From NCBI RefSeq assembly GCF_036785885.1, contig NC_092323.1, positions 11,106,501 to 11,170,500 of the forward strand: a stretch of DNA of 64,000 nucleotides, in the 5' to 3' direction. The position numbers were made by a program, and so were the translations under genes. This stretch comes from Coffea arabica (lineage: Eukaryota; Streptophyta; Magnoliopsida; Gentianales; Rubiaceae). Positions 25,801 to 37,132 of this stretch are shown one piece after another (the first letter of the stretch is position 1; the number at the start of each line of letters is the position of its first letter). The notes beneath the pieces were generated by a model that was not told where the DNA came from, ran no database searches, and saw nothing but the letters and a program-made list of their open reading frames with translations.

Positions 25801-26543
25801 AGCTGAGTATTACAGAGGGAAACAGAAAAAGACAAGATGCTGCTTCCATGCTTCTGTATTTCAACATCATTCACAAAATGCCAAAATATCATGGAAAATT
25901 ACAAAGAAAGAGAAAACATTGAACAGACAACTTTTCAACAAAAAGATTCCATCATTGTGAAAGAAGTATACTTACTTAGCCAACAATTTCCCCCAAGCTA
26001 TTCCTTAAATGACCTAGGCAATATTAGTTACTACGAGAGCTAGCAAATCCACCATTAGCACCACATGATATACTATGAAAATATACTTGTCAATAGGATA
26101 GATGTTAACCAACTCCAAAACTTCCATGTTCAACACATACAGTTCCCCTAAGGTAGTGGCAAAAAATTAGTTCACTTAAAAACAACATCTTCTCAACCAA
26201 AGTAATGCACAGCAACAAGAGCAATCAATACAGGTTGAGAACCAATACTTACAGCTCTGATATAAGGAGAGTCTGGGTGCTTCAAGAGACCGTGCATTTG
26301 CTTGACAGTGAGCTTCATAGTAAAAAATTTATATAGAAGGCAGAATGCTGTAGAAGGACCACGACAATTGCCAGTCATCCATGGCTCCACATGATCAACT
26401 TGATTGTAGATCTCATCTATCACTTCATGGTAAGTTTTTAATCTCAAAAGGTCTCTGAAGTAATCAGAAGAAAGAATATTCATGCAAAGGACTTTCTCCA
26501 ACAATTGATCAATTGGCCTGCCAGAGGTCTGTATCTCCGCCAT
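22837..26543 (-). CDS. PRP38B/SRL1-type pre-mRNA splicing factor with RS-like tail, 408 aa, four coding exons
   Basis: Exons, in transcript order, are 26543-26253, 25217-25137, 24244-24173 and 23619-22837 (1227 bp with stop; exons 1-3 are whole-codon lengths). The PRP38 domain covers residues about 1-190, with GKP-like SGRPIDQLLEKVLCMNILSS, GNCRGPSTAFCLLYKFFTMK, DDEEFAPGSNGRMTTMGVYI and YYFDTLFPRIPVP. The tail has RAPHRASTR, then long runs of alternating Arg-Asp/Arg-Glu and (SR)n, and ends EEVIRLGGSTWR. This layout matches human PRPF38B and Arabidopsis SRL1, nuclear spliceosome-associated proteins of the B-complex/SR-like group. The RS-like tail suggests regulation by SR kinases (inference). 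A non-coding leader exon probably lies near 27473. Confidence 0.93.
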
Positions 26544-26569
26544 ATATATATAATTTTATCAATTCCAGC

Positions 26570-27472
26570 CTATGAATAAATTAATTGAAAATTTGTTACT
26601 CAGCAGGCAATCATACATAAATGTCCGCATAATGAGAAAAGAAAGGCTCATTGCTAAAGCAAAAGAAACAAAACACTAATGAAATAGTGAAACCATTAAG
26701 CTACTTCATGAACTTTGAGATAGCAAAGGAGAAGACAAGAAGTTTAATTAAAATAATTCAAAATAAGAAGTGAGTGAGGATTTATTACACACAAAGTATC
26801 ACAAATTAGACTATTACGCAGAACCTTTTAGTTTTAAACATCACATTAATAGGAGAAATATATGAAGATGATTTCTTTCATATTCTCTTTTCCTCTTCTT
26901 CTGTCCTTCACCAACTCCAAGATCCAATTTGGACCTAGACTATCCACTCAAGTCCAAAAGAACCCATAAATGCAACTAAAGAACAGCTCCAAAATCACAC
27001 CTCTGCCAGAGCTCTCAAATTTAGATTCAAAGACAAGAAAATTTTCCAAAGTTGTTCGAAATACCACAGAAGAAAAACAAATATCCCCTCCCATAGACGC
27101 CCTGTAATATTACGTTTGGCAAAGGGACTAAAACAGACTAAACTTCAAATGACGAAAACAAAAAGCTGAAGATTGATCCCAGAAGTCGAGCTAATCCGAA
27201 AACTTCCATCTGCACAGCTCAAATTCCAACCCCGACAGCACAATTTCCAGCTACTTCAAACAATATGGAAGCTCGAGAAAAAAAATTTACAGAAGATATG
27301 ATAAATTTAATTGAAAAACAAATTCAAGCATATAACACGGTTCCCCCGAAGACCCAGACTTAAAAATCAATCCTTTTCATTAAAGATCCAATTCATAACC
27401 CAAAAATTCGTCCTAAAATTCCTCAAACAGCTAAACAAAGAAACCCTAAAATTATAGGTGAAAAACGCATAC
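26570..27472 (-). other. Probable 5' UTR intron of the PRP38B-like gene
   Basis: A donor GTATGC (reverse of 27467-27472) and an acceptor ending ATAG (reverse of 26570-26573) would remove about 900 bp of AT-rich, ORF-free sequence just upstream of the start codon. This fits the common leader-intron structure of plant splicing factor genes. It is inferred from splice motifs only. Confidence 0.5.
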
Positions 27473-27660
27473 CTCCTACAAGATAGGGAGACGAAGAATG
27501 AAATTGCTCAAGAAATCAAGGGTTTTATTACGCATTATTCAACGATATTAAATGAAAAGTTGCTAATAGCCTACCACGGCACGGTGGGAGGAGGCTGAAG
27601 GAGCGGCGGTGGCGGTGGTGGTGGCGGTGGGAGTGAGATTTTGGGGCTCCGACTCCGAGC
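27473..27660 (-). promoter_or_regulatory. Probable leader exon/core promoter of the PRP38B-like gene
   Basis: On the minus strand this segment is rich in CCACCGCC repeats (27600-27640 on the given strand reads GGCGGTGGCGGTGG), a composition typical of plant GC-rich leaders. It stands out from the AT-rich flanks. No clear TATA box was seen. The exact transcription start is unknown. Confidence 0.4.
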
Positions 27661-27930
27661 GATAATTGCTTACCCTTTTTAGGGCATAGCCTTGATGGCG
27701 TTTAATTCAGGGCCTTTTACTTTTATTTGTAAGTTGCACTAAAAGCGTGCCCGTCCACGTGCTTTCTCGAAAGCGTGTTTGGCCTGGAGTCGAGATTTTT
27801 TTTACATTTAGCCCCAAAAGGAAAGATGGTATGATTTACAATACACGACTAAACTCCCTATGTGTCCCACTTTGTCCCCATGTTCTTTGAATTGCAACAT
27901 TCGAGTTTTTTTTTTTTTTTTTTTTATGAG

Positions 27931-27939
27931 TTTGATAAA
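27931..27939. repeat. Left target-site duplication (TTTGATAAA)
   Basis: Nine bases identical to 28924-28932, immediately outside the inverted repeat ends of the foldback element. Confidence 0.9.
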
Positions 27940-28923
27940 GGGTTAATCACATTTTATCCCCTTAAAGAATACCACATTTCTCAGTTTATCCCCTAACCTT
28001 TAATTTTGCTCACTTAACCCCCTTTAGGACAAAATTGCCCTTGCATTATTTTGACTTTTCATTTACCTTATTTTCCTTTCTTTTATTTCTTTTTCTCTTT
28101 CTTCTTTATTTAATTCTTTCTCTTTCCCACAAAAATCTTCACCTTAATGATTGAAATTAAAAAAGAGGAATTGCAGAGATCTATCTTCTCCTTAAATGAT
28201 TAAAAAAAATATTCAAATCACTTTCCTAAAATACAATTTTTTTAGCCTTTCAATTCTTTTAATTTTGGGTTTTCCTCTTTCCTTTCTAGTTTCTCATTTT
28301 ATTCTCAAGAAAATATCATAAGATGAAATTGTTTTCCTTTCTTTTATTTCTTTTTCTCTTTCTTCTCTCTTTCATCCTTCCCAATAGAAATTCCATTTCA
28401 ATGAAAATTTTTGTTTTGAGTTTGTAATTGCATATTTCTGGGTGAAGATTTAAAAGGCATCAAAAACTAATTTTGATTTTTTGTATGATGCCACGTGTCA
28501 CAAATTTCAATTGATGATTATTAATCAGGTCACAATTTCATCTTAAGATATTTTCTTGGGAATAAAATGAGAAACTAGAAAGGAAAGAGGAAAACCCAAA
28601 ATTAAAAGAATTGAAAAGCTAAAAAAATTGTATTTTAGGAAAGTGATTTGAATATTTTTTTAATCATTTAAGGAGAGGATAGATCTCTGCAATTCCTCTT
28701 TTTTAATTTCAATCATTAATGTGAAGATTTTTGTGGGAAAGAGGAAGAATTAAATAAAGAAGAAAGAGAAAAAGAAATAAAAGAAAGGAAAACAAGGTAA
28801 ATGAAAAGTCTAAATAATGCAAGGGCAATTTTGTCCTAAAGGGGGTTAAGTGAGCAAAATTAAAGGTTAGGGGGTAAACTGAGAAATGGGGTATTCTTTA
28901 AGGGGATAAAATGTGATTAACCC
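27940..28923. mobile_element. Foldback Mutator-like (MULE) non-autonomous element, 984 bp
   Basis: Left (27940-28331) and right (28533-28923) arms are near-perfect inverted repeats of about 392 bp, starting GGGTTAATCACATTTTATCC at each end. The loop is about 200 bp (28332-28532). A perfect 9-bp direct repeat, TTTGATAAA, flanks the element at 27931-27939 and 28924-28932; this is the target-site length of Mutator-like transposons. There is no coding capacity, so mobility would need a transposase from elsewhere. The loop starts with a second copy of a TC-rich stretch also present in the arm (28070-28110), so the element has grown by internal duplication. High arm identity suggests a fairly recent origin. 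Confidence 0.9.
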
Positions 28924-28932
28924 TTTGATAAA
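28924..28932. repeat. Right target-site duplication (TTTGATAAA)
   Basis: Perfect match to the left copy at 27931-27939, marking the insertion site of the Mutator-like element. Confidence 0.9.
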
Positions 28933-29453
28933 TTACATTCATCATATTTCTGTCATTCTGCTTTGGAAGCAAGAAATTGCCAACCATGGAAATCAGTCCA
29001 ACTTTCAAAATTCTTTAATTTCATGATCTGGTTGTTTGGGTAGTAATCATACAAGATTTTTTTTTTCTTAATTTTACATTTTTGTTTTATTTCTTGGTTT
29101 CAAACACCAATTACACGACCACTTCTGATCATTTTCACAACGTAAAGATAGATAGAATTGTGTGAAAGAAAGTGTTTAAATTTCTAATTGATGTAAATAA
29201 AGTCCTCTGGCTCTAGTGCAATGTTGTTCCATTATTCAACAAACTCTGCAAATCCCACAATTTCTGTGAACTATGTTTTGTACATCAATCCGCGAAATAA
29301 GAGTCTATATAAACAGCCTACAAAAAGTTACTGAAGCGAATCAAAACCACCCAAATTCAGTAGCTTAAGTTGTTGCAGGAGCTGATCTCAGTTACTTATT
29401 GTGTTAAAAATTGGGAAGTTCATTCTGCAAGAGATGCAGCTCGTAGCGGAACA

Positions 29454-31258
29454 CTAGCCACTCACTAGCTTCAGCCTTGGCTCCTTTGGAATTGTCAATG
29501 GCCTTGTTGATCTGAACATTTTCCAATAGTGCAGAAATGTCAAAAAAAAAAAGGCTGTGAGGTTATCTTCATGCATTGTCTGGAAGAATAGTTTTAAGGT
29601 ATCCATCCTTACAATCATAGTCAAATGTTCAGTTAATCTCAGTGGTGAATATTTATAGTTCCAGATAAGACATTAAATTGAAAGAAAAGGAGAACAATCT
29701 TCCTGTAACAAGTACTATATATATATACACACACACACACACCTTTGTGGGAAGAAAGGCCTATCAAAGTAAGGCATCAACTGAGCTCTAGGAATCATCT
29801 CTTTTCTAAGCAACTTCACCTCTTCCTCCTCGATCATCTGTCTCAATACTCACCGTTTGTATTAGTTCTCCATAATCATTCAATTTAACAAAACCCAAAT
29901 CACCATTGGTTATCCAAGGAGATGATTCATTACCTTCTGCAACTTCTCTAGTTGTCTCTTCTGTCGCTCTTCTATGTATATCTTGGTCGCAACCTGCATT
30001 TATTTCCATTCATGAAGAGGGATTCAAATGGAAAGATATGTCACCCTAAAAACGGAAAAAAGCAAGAGAAATTGAAAAATATAATTATCTTGCATCTCAC
30101 CGAGTAGTTGAATAATGCACGTTTCACAGCTCTTTCCTTGGTGTGGAGTTTGAAATCCTGTGGCGTAGTGTTTTCTTTTGTAACCTGCAGAGACCACATG
30201 TTAGTTCTTGAATCAATCGTTCATGTTCTATTCCTTCCTTCCTTCCTTCCTTCCAAACAATAATTTCCAAGAATGAGATGTACATTTGTATCTTAAGAAA
30301 TGTAAACATGTATATGTGTACCTTATTCTTGTCAACTTGGCGCTCTTTGAGCTCATCTCTTGGCTGAAATCATTGACATGAAGATTGTGTCTAATTAGGC
30401 AATGATAGAAATCAAGTGGGGTCATTGAAATATTACCAACAAAAGTTGGTGAATTAGGTGGAATGATGTCAACAATGATTGCTTCGCCATCCATCTATCT
30501 CCATTTTGTGAATGCTCAATTTTTGTCGATAACTTCACTTCTGTCCAATTTTACTAATGTATTGTAGTCTTTTTCTTGAAGAACATTTGCTTTGCAGTGT
30601 TTAAAATAGCTCTATTGACAATTTCTTCCTTCCTTTTTCTTTTTTGGGTAGAAATTGACAATTTATTCTACTACTATTGTTTAAGCTATTTTGCCGCTAG
30701 GACATGCAGGAGCTACTCTCTTTTGCCATCCGGTAACTATAAAGTGGAGAAAATTAAATAGAAGTTAGGATTCTTGATTTTTTTTATTCCAGGTATAAAA
30801 GGTACTCATCAGCAAATGAATGCTACTCCTAGAAAAGTTGTTTCATAAATTGAACAAAAACCACTAAAAAGCCAAAGTTAAACTTTTTTTTTTTATTTTC
30901 TTTGTGGGTTGAGCAAAGTTTTCGTTAGCAAAAGTGACTATTTACTGTGCAAATAAATTCGACTAGAGAACAGGCAATAGCAGCTTGCAAAATCCTTGAA
31001 GTCCCACCCCAGAATTGTTCCTCAGGGCCTGCAAGGGTGATATGTGTCTCACCACTCCTTTGCCAGTAGATGAAACAGGAGACTGTGATCTGCTTTTCAC
31101 GAACTTAAACAATTTGAGGGGAAAAAAAAAGGAATTAGACACATGACAAAACAAAATAGCTAGTTAGAAAAACGTTCTACCAAAAGAGAACAGCAAAAAG
31201 TAGTAGTCATAATTAAAGAATCTACCTTTTGCGCATTTTTGCTGTTGGGGCTATCCAT
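29454..31258 (-). CDS. MAP20-like TPX2-domain microtubule-associated protein, 173 aa, eight small exons
   Basis: Exons, in transcript order, are 31258-31226, 31103-31008, 30494-30441, 30363-30322, 30184-30101, 29993-29934, 29837-29743 and 29511-29454. Exons 1-6 are whole-codon lengths and only the last intron interrupts a codon. The N-terminus is basic and Ser-rich with SPLQALRNNS. The core is DELKERQ, FKLHTKERAVKRALFNYS, a charged helix (EERQKRQLEKLQKMIEEEEV), then PRAQLMPYFDRPFFPQR and STRPLTIPKEP. This order is that of poplar MAP20 and other short TPX2-motif proteins, which bind cortical microtubules, notably during secondary wall formation. Exon 3 needs an unusual donor (GTTGGT), and exon 2 uses GTGGGA, so those two borders are the least certain. 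Confidence 0.82.
29716..29742. repeat. TA/CA microsatellite at the exon 7 splice donor of the MAP20-like gene
   Basis: On the minus strand intron 7 starts directly with a (GT)n run followed by (AT)n, so the splice donor is the first GT of a microsatellite. Confidence 0.85.
30232..30254. repeat. (CCTT)n microsatellite
   Basis: About six TTCC units in intron 4 of the MAP20-like gene. Confidence 0.8.
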
Positions 31259-34200
31259 TTTGAGTTGCTATGATCGACTGAATCAGCAAACTCGGTTTAT
31301 ATAAAGCACAACCATGATGATCATCAGGAGTGGAGTTTGGAGATTTGTATCTTTCTGCAACAATTGCTTGCTGTTGATCCATCAGTAAAATGCATGATCT
31401 ATTGTACCAAACTTTCTGATTAAACCTCCCTCTCAAATTTGACATCACACACTTTTTTGTTTGTAATTGTGTCTTCAACCTCCACATTTTGGATTCATTT
31501 TATAATAGGATGATCATAACTACCACGTAAAGCTTGAAGAACCATTGGCTTCAACTCTTTTCAGCGCTCCATGCATAGGCTTAAGATTTAAGTTAGTCAG
31601 GGACAAATAAAATCAAAGGCCTTTCAGATTGGGTGACAAGTCACTCAATTGCTTGCATGTTTCTTCGAGCTTCATTTTGCTGAAGCTAGTGCAGTTCTGG
31701 GCTTAATGCATTTTCCAGCTAATTGGAATCCAAATGAGCTTCTTAATTAATTGGGATTTGGCATGTGTGCTTATTAAGCGTATAAATTCAACTAAAATGA
31801 ATTAGCTCCAAAATCCAACTGTGTGGGAACGAAAGAATGCAGACAAGGTCCCCAGGATAACAGCTTGGATTTGTAGCTTAATGAAGTATGAAGATTTTAA
31901 CATAGATATTTCCATTTCAAAATTTAGCTTTCGTTGCTTGATTTTATCTGTCGACATGGAATAGATGGAGATATACAGTCCTTCTACAATGATCAAGGAT
32001 TTTGTTTATCCTTCATCGGTAATTTAACTCAAAGGAAATTGTTTGATCCTTAGAAATCTTTAATGCAAGAGCTGAACGAGCTCTGTATATGTTTGATAAT
32101 AAGGATCAAACATCTTCCTTGATTAATTAGAGCACCAAAATCAAATAAACACGTACAAGAATGTTAAATTATGACATAGATAGAAGTAATGCACGTTAAT
32201 TAGTAGTATTGTTTTGTCATAGATTGTAAACACCTAGAGGGTCTCTTCACATTCTCACAAACTTATAATACCCTTTGTGAAGCATCCTCAAAATGATTCT
32301 CCCATAGGCCTGCCTGCAGCATCTTGGTTAATCCTGGCTATTTCTATTTAAGTACGAAGATTCTCTTAATTAAACTAGGCAAAATCAGCTTCCTTGTTCC
32401 TGAATTCGACTGATATCATCATCATCCCTCGAGTCCATATACTAGCTTCCTGGTCACTAGCATTGAATAATTACATAAATACACCCCCTTAAGTGCACTC
32501 AATTGATTTGATAATGCATCAAGGAATGGGGAATGATGACGAGGATTATGACAATTAAGCAACTAAGCTCAATTTAACCACCATGGAATGTGAGAATCAA
32601 GCTTTGTTAGCCGATGCCGAACCGCCATTACAGCCGGAGGGAGTAAATCTAGAGGTCATTAAAAATTGTAAGACCACACACAACACAGTTCAATTACGTA
32701 AATCAGAAGAAGATTATGGAAAGATGCTCCAGAAATTGGTCATTTAACATCGCTTTCCTTCAATAGCAAATTGAGGGATTAAGATTTTTAACGACCTGTT
32801 AATAAGCAGGGGGAACAGTTCATTATCAAGTATTCGTTGTTTAATCTGTTATGTTGTGTAACCAAGGTGGAAGGTAACACTTTGGTTTCTGGTCGGTTAT
32901 TGGCTTCTTATCAGTCGTGATAATAAACCATAGGCCTGTCATATACCAGTTAGGTCAATATCTCAAAATCAAACTGTAGTTCAATTTGCTTATATTTCAA
33001 GTTATTCAGCATGAATAAACTAAATCGATCCGAGCAAATTCAGGCACGACTAGTTTATTCGAAAGTTCAAATTCTGCTGTCTTTATGGGTTTTTTTTTTT
33101 TTTGGAGAAAAATAAGGAATTGTGAAATTAACACAACAGCTAATTTGTTAAAAATGACAAATAAGATTAACGTAACAACTCCTCGAGGTTACAATCAAGC
33201 CATCCTGGGTGCGATAAATACTGGCATAATAAACGAATCTGCAAGATGTTGACTTAAGAGATGTATAAATAAATCGGGTGAAGCAAATTAGGCCAATCAA
33301 CATATATTTTTTCTCCGTGTCCAAGCTAAAATTAGTCGAATAAAGGCTGAAATTTTTCTTAGATAATTCTCAATCTTTAAATGGCTTCAGATCAAGCCCA
33401 AATCTGTGCAAGTATTTGTACTTGACTTCATAACTAATTAGGCTCTGCTTTCTCAACAAGCAAAAAAAGCTTTCGCTGCTTCCATTTTCAGCAATTATTA
33501 CTGTTCAAACAGACCACATGTCGCTTGTTCTCTGGCAAAATTATGCAATCTCCAATGGATAAGGCTGAGTGGATGGTCCGAAACTGGAAGATTTACCAAA
33601 TGAACATGGCTTCCTTACATCCCGGTACTTATAGGAATTGTTAGAGATAGCAAGCATGCTCCATAGAATTTCTCACATGGAGGTCGTGGATTGGAATTTA
33701 TTGTAGATTAAGAAGCATATGAGCAAATTTTATTCTAATAATCAAGATTTTTGTTGGTAAACATCAACCATCACAAGAAGTGTATGTTTTGTTGGAGTTT
33801 AGATACGAGTTAGCGGAAGGAAAAGAGAGAAGGGATTGTAAAAATGTAACTTATCAAATTATTTATAAATACCAATAATTCTTAATTCGGATTAACATCT
33901 AAAATATTGTATATTCAAACTTCATAATCGATTTGAGAGCTACGTTGATTGATAATACGTAGGAAGTTACATTACATGTAGTTAGGCATGGCCACGGTTC
34001 CAAAACCAACGGTTCCAGAATCGCATAGTTCTGATTTTGGTTCCTTATGGTTCTGGTTCTGGTTTTCGGTTTCGTATGATTGTCTACAATTTTATTTAAT
34101 TCCTTATCCTTACCAATTTTAATACGAATATAACAAATATTTAAAATTTCAAATAAAATGTAAAAAAATAAATAAAAAATAAAGATCATATTTTAATTTT

Positions 34201-37132
34201 ATTATTATTCTACAAAGTAAGAAGTAATAAATAGATAATATAAATTTTATGAAAAGTACATTACATTATCAAATTAAAAAATACATTACACTATCAAATG
34301 GTTGCCATGTGTTGACTTTCTTGAGTTGGATAATCATCAATGTTAAAGATTCCATTTGAAGAAATATTGCAAAAAATATTTTTTTGCTTGCTTGATTTTG
34401 AAGATGAGCTACTACCATCAAAACTTGTCATTTGATAGCAAATAAGCCAAAAAAAAAATTGTAAGTAATAATTTAATACTTACAAATTATAATGATAGAT
34501 ATTAGATGAATAGAAAGAATTAAATAATTAATAAAATATATGGAAAGTCCATAAAATTTAAACTTTCTTAAAACCTATTAAACACAACTAATTTTTTTTG
34601 AATTATCTCACTACTTATATTAATTATTTTTAATTATTTTTAACGGTTCTGGAACTGACGGTTCTGGTTCTGGTTCTATTTTTTAGAGAACCAGAACCGG
34701 AACCTTTATCCAAGGTTCTACCACGATTCTGGTTCCATGGTTTTGATTCCGGTTCCGGTTCCAAATGGAACCATGATCATGCCTACACGTAGTCTTTGAT
34801 CTCAAGCACCTATCTTTTTAATTTTAAATTATTGATTTATGATTTTGAAAACTTGCCCGACTACGGTGGTTATTGAAGTTAAAATCACCTAAACCTTTTT
34901 TGTCCCTAAAAAAATTACCCGTAATCAAATATGCTACATACAATAATTGGCTCGAACACGTCAAGGCCATGGTCAAATCAAATAGATTATAGTATATCAA
35001 TTGCGTACCAAGAAAAGAAAAGCAAACACAAACAAAAACCCAACCAGCAAAAAAAACGAAAGAAAATTTTTTTTTTCCAGACACCATGAGATGAAAGGTT
35101 CAGATGAAGTCAGAGAAGGAGAGACATCATTAGGAAAAATGGTCCATTCTCTTCCACTGAGCACTGCCACTGGAGGGAGGAAGGAAGGCCATTGAGCGCA
35201 TCCCTTGAATTGTGAAAGAATAATAGTGGGTACGTAGTCACAAGACATTGTTGTCAAAGACCACAATTTGTATGTATACTAGTAAAACTTTTTCTTCTCC
35301 TGTGTAATGACGACTCACACAGATGAATGGATCTTCTTCAATGGTTGCTCTTTTTCCTCTGTCTCAGTTGCGATAAGGGTTTGCAGAGGTGATAAAAAAG
35401 AGTGGGGCAGAGGACTGTGTGTCTTGTCTGGGGTTTGAGAGGGACAAGAGAAGCTGCAGAAACTTTCAAATTGTGGCACTGAAAAACATGGCGTTTTTTA
35501 TTGGGCATTTAAAATTCGAACAGTACTTGTGAAAGAGACACTAGAGCAACATGGAAAAACATAGCCTTAATCCCATTTCAGCTTTTTCTTTTTGGCTTTT
35601 TCTATGGACCACTCCTCCTCCTCCTCCTCCTAGGCTCAGCACTCATCAGTCTGTGGAGGAGCACCTGCCTGCATGCCTATTCTTCACATGAAGATCAACT
35701 GGACTTCTCTACCATCTCCACCATCTCCCCAGCTAGAGCTAGCTCCATGTACATAAGAGATTGATTATAAAAAAAAAAAAAAATTTCAAATAAATATATT
35801 GATAGATCAAATGGGGTCTTTGTTTTGCTTTCTTCCTCTTTGATGTTTTCGAAAGATCTAAGGATCTAATTTTGGCCAATACAACAAGGAAGTCAAGAAG
35901 AACAAAAGATAACTAAAAAACATACTAGTACTTTTTACCCTAGGGAAGGGCGGGAATCCTTTGTCCAGCTTAAATTTATTCATCTGACATATTCATCTTC
36001 TGAGAGGAGGGACAACAAAAGAGGCGTTTAGAGGACAAAAGTACTGTTTAAATTGAAGGGCAAATGATTCTGAAACAAAATGTACCCGTAAAACTTGGAC
36101 ACTTTTGTGGTTATGAAACTTCAGAGCTCCCCAAATATGTCCATGCTCAACTCATACTAACGGGAGAAACCTGCTCTAGACTACTGAACAATATATTATT
36201 CTAGTCATGCCTTTTAATTCTGGGATACTTATGATTTTGGCATTAACTTATTTTTTCTAAAGTAATGTAATAATGCAAACTCTGGACTACTGACCAGTAC
36301 TCGTTTTTATTATTTCATCCTCCATTTTCCTGCTATTCATCCTTCTCTTCGTCATCCTTCTCCTACTTAAAACAAAAGCAATTAAGGAAGAAGAGTAGAA
36401 TTACGAATGTTATAATTCTCTCTCTCTCTTTACCTATATTTCTTGTATTTTCTAACTTCTTTGCATTCAAGAGAAAGAAAATTTTAATTTTTTGTGCTTC
36501 AAGTCTCCCAACTCCTTCAGCAAGAGGGGAAAGAAGAAATTAGGTACAAACTTGCTAGGAAGGGTATTCAGTGGCTTCACTTTAGCTCATCTTACTCGTT
36601 TCAACCACAAAAACAGTTTTAAAGGTACATGCATTTGGATTTCAATGAATGACATAAATATCATCCAAAAGCAGCATACCAGCTTTAGCAGTCAAGTAGC
36701 TGCTTTACCATAATGACTGTAAAAAGTAATTGTTGACAACTATAAACTAGTTTCCCTATTAGTGCCGATGTAGTTACTGTATAGAAATAGTATGCTCACT
36801 TCACCATAAACAAACAAGACAAAATTTTCTTACAAGATGACATGCTAGACATAGATTCTCCGTTCTCTTGTGCAGTCTAATTAATATAAAATTTGTATTA
36901 TCCAACCCATGCTTGTTATCTTTTAATTAGTAATTTAATCAAGTTTGTTCAGTATAAGTATACAGTAGAACTCACGAAATAGTAAAAACAGATTCACAAC
37001 TCAATAAAATTTGATTACATAATCAGCAGCACGCATTTGAAAACAATGCATGACACATTCAGCTAGGCAAATACTGAGGGCATCAATTTCACTAGACTAA
37101 AGCACGAGGATCTTTACCCATTTTTTGACATT
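31259..37132. other. Large gene-free intergenic region
   Basis: Nearly 5.9 kb with no ORF matching a known family. It contains the hAT-like element at 33983-34785, poly-T near 33090, poly-A near 35769, a (CTC)n stretch near 35608-35630 and AT-rich unique-looking sequence. The left end is the promoter side of the MAP20-like gene and the right end is the 3' flank of the IDD gene. Confidence 0.55.
33983..34785. mobile_element. Non-autonomous hAT-like element, 803 bp
   Basis: The ends are 19-bp imperfect inverted repeats: TAGGCATGGCCACGGTTCC on the left, and the right end reversed reads TAGGCATGATCATGGTTCC. They are flanked by an 8-bp duplication with one mismatch (CATGTAGT 33975-33982, CACGTAGT 34786-34793). 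Subterminal clusters of GGTTCTGG/GGTTCCGG and their complements lie at 34000-34080 and 34645-34765, the arrangement expected of hAT transposase binding regions. The interior is AT-rich with no transposase frame. The mismatched target site suggests a moderate age. Confidence 0.75.

Larger units (their letters stand above)
27661..29453. other. Intergenic region between the MAP20-like and PRP38B-like genes
   Basis: The MAP20-like gene's 3' end lies at 29454 and the splicing factor's leader near 27.5 kb. More than half of the space is the foldback Mutator-like element at 27940-28923, preceded by a poly-T tract at about 27908-27925. No coding signal was seen. Confidence 0.6.
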
